In this document: in pieces, positions 44,017-55,848 of the stretch
How the letters are laid out: each line of letters begins with the position of its first letter
Position numbering within the stretch: the first letter of the stretch is position 1
DNA from: Kingdonia uniflora
Lineage: Eukaryota > Streptophyta > Magnoliopsida > Ranunculales > Circaeasteraceae
Length of the DNA stretch: 64,000 bases
NCBI GenBank assembly: GCA_014058105.1
Contig: JACGCM010002082.1
Coordinates: forward strand, 2,294,001-2,358,000
Direction: 5' to 3'
Notes under the pieces: model-generated
What the model was told of the DNA's origin: nothing
What the model saw: only the letters and a program-made list of their open reading frames with translations
Databases searched by the model: none
Made by a program: the position numbers and the translations under genes

Positions 44017-44366
44017 ATGACCCCCTTTCAGCCAATAGTACGAGAAGCAATATGGGCGAGTGGTATTGGTTGAGAAGCTTCATTAATACTACCATTAATA
44101 CTGGGGAATCATTTCCAATGCTTCTATATGAATATCTGTTGTGGCTGTTGGGTTTCCTAGAACCAATGGTTCTGGTCAAGATTGTTGCATGAGAATTACT
44201 TCTGACGTTTGGGAATTTGGAAAGTTGTCTTTAATGTCAATTACAATATAAATAGTACTGTAGTTTGCAGTTGCAGTTATGATTAACCAAGTGTTTATCT
44301 AATTCTATAATCTTTCTCTACTGTATCTTTTCTTCCGTTGTCTGTTACCTTCCTTCTGTTGAGAGG

Positions 44367-44687
44367 ATGATAACCACTAGACGACAATCTCAGGAGACTA
44401 GGATTCTTGCGAAAGTGAAAGAACTGCAGTTTCGATACTTTGGAAATTAGTCTTTGAGTCTTCCTACGCCAATTCTGGTGAGTCCTACCAACCACGGTAT
44501 GACATTTGAAGAGGTGGAGGAGGCGGATGACGATCATTATCAAATGATCCGTTTTCATTATATGTTGACATCGGAGGAGGAGCGCAGGAATGAGTTGCGT
44601 CTGCTGGCGGAGGAAGCTGTTACAACTGAAAATGAAGTGTCAGGAGTTCTTTCAAGGGAGTCTCACCGGTACTCTACTGGTGAGTGA
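44367..44687 (+). pseudogene. Unrecognised ORF with one stop
   Basis: ATG at 44367 opens MITTRRQSQETRILAKVKEL; an amber stop at 44448-44450 is followed in the same frame by an acidic stretch (MTFEEVEEADDDHYQMIRF, SEEERRNELRLLAEEA) to the TGA at 44685-44687. About 106 codons in all. Basic start, acidic helical middle. No family recognised; a weak parallel is the frame at 45882. Confidence 0.3.
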
Positions 44688-45881
44688 GTCCTATAAAAAA
44701 TAGGGCCCTTCTTATTTTTTTTGTCACGCGGGGTGGCGGGGGTTATGGTGGAAGAGACGGTGGTGGAGGAGGTTTTTCTTCCGTACAATCATCGTCTCTT
44801 GTCGTGAAGAAGATCCTTCTGCTGAAGGTTGGTTCAAGCACGGATACCTTACCTTCCTCAGATTCTTGAGGACGTAAATGGTGTAAAATACTTCAATTTT
44901 TCATCTTCAGGATCTGTTGCTGCCATCTCCTTTTCTTGAAGAAGACTTTTGGGCTGTGAGCTAATGTATTGCATTATGTAAAGTAATTTGTACAATTGTC
45001 TGGAAGACTTGTTATCTGTAAAACATTCTATAAATTCTGAGATGTAAGAAACATTCGAGCTAATAAAAAACTTCTTGTTTGGTCAATTTTGTATTGTATT
45101 GTGAACTGGTATTTATATGTCTAGCATACTGGTAAATTGCCTTGTTTGATAAGGGGAACTGTGAACTGAGAAAGTAACTCAAATTGTTGAGGAATCAAAA
45201 TGTGAGGAAGTAAAAATGGTTAAAAATTTTTTTTGGACAGATTTTGGTGTGACAGACATTTGTGTCGAACTAAAAGAGATTTTGTTGGTGCGAGCTATCA
45301 AATTGTGGTAGGATGGTCCTGAACAAATCGAACTGTAGTAAACTTGGTATGTATTCCAGTCAAGGTAGTGGGAAGTGAGGTTAAAAACGGGAAGTTTAAA
45401 AATGTAGATGAGATCGTTTAGTGAAGGTAAGCAAAGAAATGGCTAGTATGATCGTACTGATTGAGAAAAGTTTGGTATTGTGCAAGAGTTATTGTTTCGA
45501 ACTGACTTGGAAAATGTCTTGATGTAGGTTGGTAAATGATATCTGTCTGTAGATGCTTTGTTGGAGCTACTGCTAGAGGTACTTGAATATTCAATGCAAC
45601 CTCCATCTTTACAGATGTGTTATCTTGTGCGAATAAAATTTGAGGATATACTTCGTAGAATGGAAAGTATTGGCTGTCAAAATACTATCGAGATCCTGCT
45701 GATATCCTTATTTCCAAAAAAATATTCTTGTAAAATATATCTTCTCGCAAAATCTGATAGGAGGCGACATTAGTGGTGTAAATAGATTTTTGTGCTGGTT
45801 GTATAAGATGTTGATCCATTGATGCTATGCCTTACATTCTTCTGCAGGAAAAGTTTAGCTGGTGAGTGATTGGAAATTGCC

Positions 45882-46067
45882 ATGGTGAGGACTCGTTCTC
45901 AACGTTCTCATCATAAAGCGGAAGGTAGGTTAAACATCAAGGTGGCTGAACTTTGTGAGTGGTACTTTCGCCTGCTGCCTTACAGTGCTGTGTTAGCAGA
46001 GTGGCTATTGAAATTGAGTGATTTAGATAATGAAGGAAGGCGTGTAGAGTATGATTATTATTTCTAG
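45882..46067 (+). pseudogene. Unrecognised short ORF
   Basis: ATG at 45882; MVRTRSQRSHHKAEGRLNIK, then ELCEWYFRLLP and EWLLKLSDLDNEG, ending TAG at 46065. The frame continues, with stops, as an acidic stretch to about 46230. It resembles the 44367 frame in having a TR-S-Q start and an acidic tail, but homology is not proven. Confidence 0.28.
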
Positions 46068-47004
46068 TGTGATGTGTTCCGTGAGTTGCTGCTGGATGCC
46101 ACTTTGTGAGAAGTTATTCGAGAGATCACATGGGACAAACTTGCTGAGGAGGATGAGAGAATAGTAGAAGGGGAGATAATTCCATATGGTGAAGTAAATC
46201 ATCCAGACTGCTTTAAATGTAACTACATGTGATTGTAAACCAGAACTTTGAGAGCTCGAAATAAAGAAGTAATCTATTTGCAGTATTTTGTTTTTGTTAT
46301 CTGTTGAATGTAGAATAATACAGGTTAAATCTGCGAGCTAGAAAAAATAAGATCAATGTGTTTACTGAACTGCTCATGTATCAAATATTTATGGATTACA
46401 ACTGTCTAATTTTAACAGTTGTGCAGATAATTTTGTATTTTGAATATTTAGCTTTTTTAGGAATGACGTATATTATGGTACGATCTTGTTTGAGTATAAA
46501 AGTAAGGCAATGGATCATTTAGATTATCTTGGGAAAGAGGGAGTGAATTGTTTAATGGGCGAAGGTAGGGAAAGGCGTGATGACGGCAAACGTTATCACA
46601 AAAGTCATGATGATGCTATGAGGCGAAAAGTTGTGCCTGTAGGGGCAGTGAAGGTGATCGACACGTGTCTGAAAGAGCTCTCGTTTCAATAACTGAGAAA
46701 GAGTATAAAAACTCGTATCTCTCTTCCTCATAAATTATCTGCAGTTATAGAGAGAGAAAATAGTGGCGTAATCAATATTTCTAGAGAGAGGAAACGTTTG
46801 AGTTTTGAGCGTAATCTCGTTAAGAAAGCTTCTTCTGGTGATAGAACTGTGTTAGAAAAAATGTAAGCAATCATTCTCTGCGAAAGCTATTGGCAAAGTA
46901 GAAGATTGTGGATCTTCTAGTACAGGTTAGTAAAGTTTTGGTCCTCTAATTTGATTGTATTGTCTAGTACTCGGTGTATGATGTTACTTGTGCATCGCCT
47001 TTGT

Positions 47005-50000
47005 AAGTATGATGGACCAGACACAGTTTTGGTGGGCAATGGACAAGGTTTGCACATTTCTCATACTGGATCTTCTTCATTTCATACTCCTAATTGTAGT
47101 TTTCAACTTCAAAATATCCTACATGTTCCTCACATTTCTCAAAACCTCCTCTCTCTCCACAAATTTGTTAATGACAACAACTGCTCATTAACATTCGCCT
47201 ATAATTCTTTTTTTATCAAGGACAACAACTCAAGGAAGACACTTTTCCAAGGACAACATGAAAATGGTCTCTACCCTCTTCCACTAAAGTCACAATCAAA
47301 GACAACACAGTCCAAAAGTTCTCCAATTGCCTTCATTGGAGTAAATTCTTCACTAACCATCTGGCATCAAAGACTAGGTGACCCTTCTTCATCTATTTCA
47401 CAAGTTGTTCTTACTCAAAATAAATTGCCTCTTACTAGTTCAATAAAGTCTTTGTTTTGTAACTAATGTCAATGTGGTAAAAGTAAGAAATTACCATTTA
47501 ATCTTGCTCAATCAAAATCTGTAGCTCCTCTACATATTATTCATACTGATTTGTGGGGTCCTTCCCCATAAACATCAATCTTAGGCTTCAGATATTATGC
47601 TAGTTTTGTGGATGATTAGTCAAAATATTGTTAGATATATCCCCTATGTACAAAATCTGAATTCTATAGTACTTTTGTCACCTTCAAGACACAAGTAGAA
47701 CATCAATTAGATAGAAAAATCAAAATCTTGAGATTAGATGCAGGAGGTGAGTTTATAAGCAATGTATTCATAACCTTTCTTTCAAATCATGGTATATCTC
47801 ATTAATTTTCTTGTCCACACACTTCTGAACAAAATGGTATAGTTGAAAGAAAACATTGACATTTAGTAGATCTAAGCAGAACCCTATTCTCACAAAGCAA
47901 CATACCTCTTGCATATTGGGTATAAGTGTTTAACACTTCTATCTTTCTAATCAATAGACTACCTTCAAAATCACTCAATAATATTTCCCCTTGGCAAAAA
48001 CTTTTCAAAAATACACCTGATTATTCTTTCCTCAAGGTGTATGGGTGTGCATGTTTCCCATGGCTAAAACTTTATACTAGCCATAAGCTTCAAGATCGAA
48101 GTAAACTCTATGTTTTTATCCGCTATAGTCCACATCATAAAGGTTATAGATGCCTAGATTTACTCACTAAAAGGATCTATATTTCCCGACATGTTGTATT
48201 CAATGAAGAGTGCTTCCCTTCCAAAAATTGTCAAGACCAAAATTCTTCATTACCATCACAACCATCTTATTCTTTACCTTTTACATTTCCCCTATATTCC
48301 CCTTTCAATTCCAATATCCACACTCATAAAAACAATACACCTATTTCAACAGTTTGTCCAACTATTACTCCATCTCCCTCTATTACTTCTCACATGTTTA
48401 TTCCCTTGACTACAACATCCAACCACTCTTCTCCTATCCACACAACCTTACCAACATGTTTGAATTTCATACCAACACCTACACTTATAGAGCCAACAAC
48501 CACACCCATACCTATACCTGTACCTGTACCTGTACCTGTACCTGTACCTAGCCCAATCACTCAATCCACTTCTCATTTAAATGCCTCGCTTGTACCTGTA
48601 CCTACACATATACCTATCCCAGTCACTCAATCTACTTCCCATTTAAATGCTCCTATATCTTCACAACCTATATTAACATCTACAAGTACTACTACACATC
48701 CTATAAGAGTACAGACCATACCAAGTAGTCATGGTATGTCCACCAGATCAAAGAATGGAATATATAAACCTAAAATGCTTCTAGCCACAAAGCACCCAAT
48801 CTCTCAACTATCAGAATCATCTACAAAGGACACTATACATATTCCTACATGCTTCTCACAAGCCATTAAAGACAAAAAAATGGAGACAAGCCATAATAGA
48901 AGAATGCAATGCACTTCAAACTACAGGCACTTGGTCCTTAGTACCCTCATCTCCTAAACACAATATAGTTGGTTGTAAATGGGTATTTAAAATTAGACAA
49001 CACTCAAATGGGTTTATAGAAAGGTATAAAGCTAGGCTGGTAGCCAAGGGCTATCTTCAACAGTAGGGTATTGATTTCATGGACACTTTTAGTCCTGTGG
49101 TTAAACCAACAACAATTAGACTTGTCTTATCAATTGCTATACAGTTTAACTGGATTATCAAGCAGTTTGATATCAGTAATGCCTTTCTACATGGTCACCA
49201 ACAAGAAACAGTGTATATGACTCAACCTCCTGGCTTCATTAATGTTGACTACCCTACACATATTTGCAAATTACACAAATCTCTTTATGGTCTTAAACAA
49301 GTACCTAGAGCCTGGTATGAAGAGCTTCTACATGGTCTTTTAGCTCTAGGCTTTGAGACATGCCCTTCTGATCCATCACTATTTACAAGGCACCATACAG
49401 GTACACTAATTTTTATTTTAGTATGCATGGATGACATAATCATTACAGGAAATTCTTCAATGTACTGCAACTCCATTATCAAACAGTTAAGTACAAAATT
49501 TGCAATATAAGATGTAGGTGACTTGCATTATTTCTTGAGGTTGGAAGTTCAAAGGAACTCAAAAGGCATCTTCATCTCTCAGACTAAATACTCCCTTGAA
49601 CTGCTTCAAAAGGCCAATATGGAAGGTGCCAAACCCTGTACAACACCAGCTTCAACTACTTTCAAATTGGATGCTTCAAGTGGGGAACTTCTTCCAAATC
49701 CAACAGAATACATATCACTTGTGGGGGCTTTACAGTATCTCAATTGGACAAGACTAGACTTGTGTTTTGTTGTCAATCAAGTTTGTCAACACATGCATGC
49801 TCCGAGGACACCTCATCTAACTGCAGTGAAGAAAATTCTAAGATTCCTTAAGGGGACTCTTAACCATGGCATTTCCTTCACCAAAGGTTCCTCATCTATT
49901 ACAGCATATTCCGATGCAGACTGGGCTGGATGTCCTTACGACAGGAGATCTACTAGTGGTTTCTGCATATTTTTTGGCAATAATCCAATTTCCTGGAGTG

Positions 50001-50253
50001 CAAAGAAACAACCTACAGTTGCTAGATCATCAACTGAATCTGAGTATAAATCCTTAGTTCATACTGCAGCTGAAATAACATGGATCTGCTCACTTCTTAA
50101 GGATCTTCAGTTTCCTCTTACTGCTCCTCTTCTCTTATGGTGTGACAACATTAGTGTTATTGCACTAGCATCAAATCCAGTATTTCATGCTAGATCCAAA
50201 CATATTGAACTGGATTACCACTACATAAGGGGACTGGTATTTCATGCTACATA
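47005..50253 (+). mobile_element. Ty1/copia fragment without LTRs
   Basis: It starts within the protease/GAG-pre-integrase region and ends within RNase H; gag, most of the protease and both LTRs are missing. The right end is joined straight to the PhzF pseudogene at an ACCGAG that also occurs in the PhzF exon. Domains run integrase, reverse transcriptase, RNase H on plus, the copia order. Several stops. Confidence 0.88.
47005..50253 (+). pseudogene. copia pol: pre-integrase, integrase, RT, RNase H
   Basis: VLVGNGQGLHISHTGSS and LQNILHVPHISQNLLSLHKF give the pre-integrase domain (47010-47190). The integrase core follows with stops: IIHTDLWGPSP (47540), ILRLDAGGEFIS (about 47730), GIVERKH (47838), and the end KVYGCACFPWLKLY (48035). 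RT: CKWVFKIRQHSNG, RYKARLVAKGY (48976-49050), QFDISNAFLHG, LHKSLYGLKQVPRAWYE, and the catalytic VCMDDIIITG (about 49418-49447), intact. A TAA at 49508-49510 cuts RT. RNase H: AYSDADWAGCPYDRRSTSG, SSTESEYKSL, HIELDYHYIR to the junction. A Pro-Val low-complexity stretch is at 48505-48640. Confidence 0.87.
48505..48640 (+). repeat. CCTGTA hexamer run and 75-bp duplication in copia pol
   Basis: Six or so CCTGTA units (48514-48548), then a segment ending with AATCACTCAATCCACTTCTC that is repeated about 65 bases on. It codes for Pro-Val repeats in the linker between integrase and RT. Confidence 0.85.
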
Positions 50254-52780
50254 ACCGAGTTCAACATCTCTCAAACATGTTACTTAAGTCGGTTAATAAC
50301 TGACTCAAACATCCATGATGATGACTCGGTGAATCTAATCAATCCAAGGTTTCGTCTTAGATGGTTCACTCCTGTTGCAGAGGTTCACTTACATAAACCT
50401 CTACTTTTGTTCTTCATCATATAACATTTTTATTTTATTTAATAGTATTGTGAAATTGAGTTCTGGGATTTGCTTTTTTTAGGTGTAATGAAATTGAGGC
50501 ACATTGGGGTTGTCTAATATATGATTTGTTCGAGAAAAATTATATATTGGTTCGATGGCCAAAGTTAATGACCAAAGGAAATAGTTAGTGACGTCCAGAA
50601 AATTAGTGACCAAAGGAAATAGTTAACCGAAGTTAAGACAACCTCGATGGCCTCAAACTCAGTGCAAGGGTTGTCAAAGCTTGGAAGTTGGAATAGGAAA
50701 AGAAAAAGAGTTGTTTTTACCCTCAATTAAAATGTTGAAGATCACTCCTAGGAAAAAATTCATTGTTTATTCCCATGCTAAGTGGCCCAAATCACATTAT
50801 GGATCATCCTCCATTTGAACTTACCTCTCATTGAAGTCTCATGGTCGACCCTTCTTTTGTGGGCACAATAATTTTCTTCGTATAAGTCATAAGCATAACC
50901 CGTGTCAGTTTTCCTGTCAGAGAATGTCCTAAAATTAGCTCATCCACCATGAATTTACAGGTAATCAGTACACCCAGCACTGAAATTAAATGTAAGTATG
51001 TTAAAGAATATCTACTAAGGCCGTGTAAGGACATGTTGTTCTAGCAACTGGTAATAGAACCGTACTTCTTATAATTGGTTGGGTTTTATGGAACTACAAG
51101 AGCATCTTTGACAGTTGGACCGAAAGGCCAGCCTAGAAACTTCAAAAAAGAGATTGAAGTTTGAAGACATGACGTCTAGAAACTGGTAAAAGAACCATAC
51201 TCCTTATAATTGGTGGGCTTTATGGAAGGAGAAGAATATATTTGGCAGTTGGACACTACTGAAGTGTTCATCTTGGACATCTATGCATTCATTTTATATT
51301 AGTACTCCTTTCTGAAGTTAAGGGACTGAGGATTGAAGGCTTCATAGCGAGACAGAGGACTTCAGACGCAGATATGATGCGATGCTTTGATTTTATAGTT
51401 ACAGTTATATTTTCCTTTGCCTTCAGGTTGGCCAATAAATGTTCTTATCCCACAGAAAGAAAACTAGTAGTAGGATTTACGGAGAAGCACCTTTTCTTAG
51501 TAAATTTCTCCGATCATTCTTATTTCTTAAGAATCTCGTATCTGGAGGGTTCAATACCATAATTTGCAGTGGCTACTGGTCTGTAGAAAGTATCTTTCTT
51601 TTTTTTTTTTTGCTTTTTTCGTGCATTTCCATAACTATACTTGCCTCTTAAGGTTATGTTCATAATATTTTTTTCCTGTGGCTAACCACGCACACGTTTG
51701 GTTAGCAAATTGGTTCTTGCTTCACTGGATGATATGCATCCTTCCCTTCTTGCCACAGAAAGTGCCTCATTAGTTTTGTTAGATTCAATTAAGTCAGAAT
51801 AAATATATGTAGTACAGTGAGGGAAATGGTTCATGTTCTTTTGTTTTCACCATCCTGGTGATATATCCTTTAGAATGTGCTAAATTAGCTTGATGATTGA
51901 TGTTCAGTGCTAAGTAGAGACCTCACATTCTTCATGCATGTGTAGCTCAAACTTTGTGGTAGTGGAACATTAGCAGCCGCACATGTTCTCTTTAAATCCG
52001 GTACAATAACAACTGATGTTATTGAGGTTGTTACTCTGTCTGGTGTTTTGACGGCTAAGAAGGTAGTTGAAGTTGGGAGATTAGATTCATCAAAGTTCTC
52101 AGATGGTTGCACTGAAGAATACTCTATTGAATTGAACTTCCCTACAGTTGCAGTGCTTGAATGTGCTCCCTGGAGATTCCATCAATTCCTGCAACTCTTA
52201 ATAATGTTCTAGTGATGAATATGAAGAAAACAGCTACTGAAGGAGACATAATTGTACCGACTCAAACCTCTTTTCTTTATTATCATTATTAACTTTCAAT
52301 TGTTTGTTTCTTTAGAGCTCACTGAGATGACTTTGGACCATTAGTAGTTGGACTGAACTGTTTTTCTCGTAGGTCGAGCTCTCGTCGGGTGAGGCTGTAG
52401 CGAATTTACAACCACAATTTGATGAAATTGAGAAATGCTCTGGAAGAGGAGTTATTGTAACAGGGGTAGCTCCCGCTGGATCTGGATTTGATTTATTCTC
52501 CCGCTTCTTCTGTCCAAAGTTTGGTGTCAAAGAGGTAACACTTGTGATATACTATCTTTGAGTCGATTGATGTAGAGTTTAATAAGACTCTTACACAAAT
52601 ATTTAGTTTCTTGCATCTACATGACAAACTCGTGATGTTTGTTGTCTTGCACAAATATTTAGTTACAGAGGGGTAATTAAGTCTCCATGACAAACAATAC
52701 ATGTGCTATATGGTAAAGATCAACTGATGCCCCTATGCCTTTTTTTTCTTCTTCTAGGATTGCATTCCCACTATCTATAC

Positions 52781-53185
52781 CTATGTAACATTGACATGGG
52801 TACGCATATCGGTGTCGGACATGGGTACGAGGTGTCGAACACGGCGGTCTTAAAATAAGTGAAAACGCGGACACGGCCTTATACCTATAAAAATAGTATC
52901 ATTATTCATGTTTCCTGTATTGTGTCTTATTATATGTGAATGTATTATAAATATATATAATTACGATAGTAACTTATGGGTTAATTTACAACTAATTACA
53001 AACATAAAACAATAATAGTAGTTATTAGGGCTGAATAACATGTATAAGAATTTGAAACTTTCTAAAAAATATGTCTAAAGTTGATGATCTAAGCATGAAG
53101 TGTCCACACAAGTGTCGGTGTGTCCGAGTATCCGGCACGTTTAGACACGGTTTTTTTTGGAATATGGAGTGTCCATGTTACATAG
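52781..53185. mobile_element. MITE with 8-bp target duplication (hAT-like)
   Basis: 405 bases. Inverted ends CTATGTAACATTGACA and, read inwards on the right, CTATGTAACATGGACA. ATCTATAC duplicates flank it at 52773-52780 and 53186-53193, and the site is empty in the functional PhzF intron (about 30351-30362). Eight bases suggests hAT-type mobilisation. Confidence 0.85.
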
Positions 53186-53218
53186 ATCTATACAAATACT
53201 TAGCTGTTATGTTTTTTT

Positions 53219-53248
53219 GTTTTTTGTTTTTTGTTTTTTGTTTTTTGT
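53219..53248. repeat. GTTTTTT microsatellite
   Basis: About four GTTTTTT units in the pseudogene intron; the functional copy has a shorter run at 30384-30400. Confidence 0.8.
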
Positions 53249-53413
53249 GATCCTACTAGTTGTTACCAAAGATATTGGTGAATCCAAAGGCTAGATATAT
53301 AAAATTTGTTCTTTAGTACGGTATGAATTTCTGCATCATTGTATGTATTTCAAAATATTTAGCTTATTTATCTCATAAAATTGTCTCAGAGTCGTAATGC
53401 GTAATTATTGGTT

Positions 53414-54320
53414 TTTATCATAGATTAAAATATCCATGATAAATTCATTCATTATACCTAGATTTTTTATTTTTTTATTTTTTGTCAGTTTGGTATTTTG
53501 GTGATATTATTAGTATGCCTAGTTTTGTGTCCTAAAACTGTTAATGTATAATGAATTTATCAATTTATCACTAAAATATCACGACAATTTGATTGTATTA
53601 AGAGATAATTGGTTTTAACTTTTAACATTCTCAAAACACAGAATATGAGATTTATTTTATAATAAAAGAGATATGACCACCCATTTAAAGATTTTAAAGG
53701 AGAAAGTCTCATATCCAGGGGCGGAACCAGTAGATGACTCATCCGGGCTATAGCCTGGTGTAAAATTTTGGTAAAAATAAATAAATTAGTTTCATTTAAA
53801 CTCTTTCTTCTCTGCCCTTCCTCCTCAGTCCTCTTTCACAGAAAAGCCTACCTCTCTTCCTCCCCAAACAAACCCTGATGTCTACTGATATGATGAATTT
53901 CTCACTTGGAAATTCAAGTTGTTTACAATGACAAGTACTACGTTGAATCGCTGATTCCCTAGCTTCATCTGATTTCACCAAACTAGGTATACCTTTAAAG
54001 TTTAATCTGACAAATACTACGTTGAATCTCCTACACTCTTTCTTGGACATTTTTTTAAATACTTTCTTATATTTTCTTCACATCTCCACTCGTTTTAAAC
54101 AACATTACAATTTATCATGTTAAATATCAAAATACCAAAAATATCATCGATAAATACAAATGCTTTAGTATAAACCGATTTTTTTCCTTTAAGGATTAAA
54201 ATATTGAGTGACGAAAATATCGTGATAAAATCAAAATACCATGATAAAATCAGAATGGTGAGGGGTCTATAAATACACTGGTTTCTATATTTTGATCAAT
54301 CGTTCTTATACTTGTGTTAT
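53414..54320. repeat. AT-rich insertion in the pseudogene intron, holding dispersed repeat copy 2
   Basis: This stretch is absent from the functional intron (site near 30575). Its first 280 bases (about 53425-53690) are the inverted counterpart of 32638-32910. GGGGCGGAACCAG and GGCTATAGCCTGG at 53719-53752 suggest another TE end within it. The rest (TACCATGATAAAATC-type) is related AT-rich sequence. Family not recognised. Confidence 0.6.
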
Positions 54321-54808
54321 ATGCATAGCGTATACAAGTAATAAGGGATAAGTATCTCTATTTTTAATCATGATATTTTAGTTTATGGATGATAACTTGC
54401 ACCAACTTTCCACTTTTGTTTTCTCTAAACACAATTGTTTTAGCTAACCCTAAGCAATGTTTATAAGACGCTGCATTCATCTGCATATTACAAACCAAAA
54501 AAAGAAAACTCTTGGAAACCACATCCACATGCTGTTAGTAAAAGCTCTGTGATGTTCTTCACGGCCAAACCTGATTGTGCCATTCAAGTTCATCTGGCTT
54601 GTAATATGCTTCCTAAGGTTTGCCCTCGTTTAGCACTGCAAAATGTTGTAAGATACAGTGAATAATTCCTACTATGTATGATATCCTCCAAAAGGCAAAC
54701 TTAATAACTCTTTCCTTAGGAAAGCGAGAAGTGGACTGGGTTGAAATGTTAACCTTATCATATTGTATCTCCTTGCAAACTTTATCCCGAGAAAATAGTA
54801 GGTGTACT

Positions 54809-54999
54809 TGTAGTGGCTTATTCCACATCTCAGACTCATGCTTCATCTTCGAACTACATATGAACTTTCGACCACATCAACAGAGCACGTGACACAGTAA
54901 GAAGTAAGACATCAACATCATGAAGCAAATATAGCACGAGTTTCTCAACCAACACCACTGATCCATGATGATATTCGTGTTCTTGGTTGAGAGTCGTCT
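54809..54999 (+). mobile_element. Partial Tat-like LTR fragment
   Basis: Starts TGTAGTGGCTTATTCCACAT, the same start as the LTRs at 55000 and (inverted) 44016, but stops after 191 bases where a second LTR start follows. It cuts the PhzF pseudogene. Confidence 0.65.
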
Positions 55000-55195
55000 T
55001 GTAATAGCTTATTTCGTATCTCGGACTCAAGCTTCATCCTCGACTTCATCAGCATACAAGAAGCACTGCTAAATGCATATTCAACATTCCTTAATTTGAG
55101 TCATCACTTTTGACCTCCACATCAACAGTTCGATTAATGCAATAGAGCCGTTGTACAACAACAAAGATCAGGTTACACAATTTGGCCAAAGAGCA
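55000..55195 (+). repeat. Tat-like 5' LTR, part 1 (left of the nested element)
   Basis: First 196 bases of the LTR: TGTAATAGCTTATTTCGTAT and CGACCTCCACATCAACAG. Broken at GAGCA by the chromovirus-type insertion. Confidence 0.8.
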
Positions 55196-55733
55196 TAATC
55201 CACAATACGATTGAGAAACTTTTATTTAGGAGAGAAACACGAAGAACACCAATTGGATTTGGAAAATAGAGAATTCAATTACTAAAACAAGCAATTACAA
55301 TGAGAATCTCTCAGACCTTAGGTTTCTCTCAGAACTCTTTTCAGATTTAACATAACCTAGAAATTAACCTAAGTTCCCTTTATCTAGTAGGGAACTCGAA
55401 AATCATAAAAGAACGGATCTCGAGGCAAAATAATGCCTGAAAATCAAAAACACCGCTAGAGTCGTTCGAACTATCTAGGAAGTCGTTCGAACGAATTTAC
55501 GACTAATTGGTCAAAAACCCTAGAAACTTGCCTGGTCGTTCGAACAAAAATATGGTTCTGGGTCAAAATTCTAGAGGACATGACAACTCGTTCGAACGAC
55601 ACTCAACTTCGTTCGAACAAAATATGGCTCTGGGCCAAAATTCCAGAAGACATGACAATTTGTTCGAACGAGACTCAACTTCGTTCGAACGACTATGACA
55701 AATTTTCAAATAACTTTATATCCTCCTGGATCA
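55196..55733 (-). repeat. 3' LTR of the chromovirus-type element
   Basis: 538 bases, direct repeat of 60396-60912. It contains eight or so TCGTTCGAACGA-type palindromes between 55450 and 55695. Confidence 0.9.
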
Positions 55734-55848
55734 TGGCTCCCCCCTTTAGGAGCCTTGAGCTCCTGCTCAAGCTAGAACTGGAGATGTGGGAACGCGGCGA
55801 TGCCCAACTCGTTCCTCCTGGATCATGGCTCCCCCCTTTAGGAGCCTT
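55721..55848 (-). repeat. Duplicated LTR-edge / polypurine block
   Basis: A 36-base block starting TCCTCCTGGATCATGGCTCC occurs at 55721-55756, across the LTR border, and again at 55813-55848. On minus each has AAAGGGGGGAGCCATGATCC: two candidate polypurine tracts, each followed by an LTR start. Confidence 0.85.

Larger units (their letters stand above)
44017..47004. other. Unclassified region with degenerate ORFs
   Basis: About 3 kb with no family recognised. Two parts look alike in plan: a TATA-like site (TATAAATAG at 44250; GTATAAAAAC at 46701), AT-rich leader, and a short frame beginning M-x-TR-x-x-Q/S (44367-44687, one in-frame stop at 44448; 45882-46067). The first is acidic (EEVEEADDDHYQ) and is followed by a Gly-rich stretch (about 44727-44780). 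A third frame (46486-46692) is charged and unrecognised. This could be a decayed non-autonomous retroelement or host gene pieces. Confidence 0.35.
50255..54808 (+). pseudogene. PhzF-family pseudogene, partial paralogue of 27308-40554
   Basis: It begins within exon 2 (TEFNISQTCYL, 50260-50383) right at the copia junction; exon 1 and the first half of exon 2 are missing. Exon 3 (about 51953-52258) has its acceptor GTGCAG changed to GTGTAG, the CGHGT motif changed to C-G-S-G-T, and one C lost in a run near 52168, shifting the frame. Exon 4 (52374-52534) is intact. Exons 5 and 6 are absent because a Tat-like LTR follows at 54809. Introns align with the functional copy, with a MITE and an AT-rich repeat inserted. 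It is a DNA-level duplication, because introns are kept. Confidence 0.87.

Noticed and set aside
44017..46950. Endogenous pararetrovirus
   Set aside because: TATA-leader layout suggested it briefly, but no coat, movement, protease or RT residues are present.
53700..54060. Separate coding region in the pseudogene intron
   Set aside because: Short minus-strand frames without domain, within an AT-rich repeat insertion.
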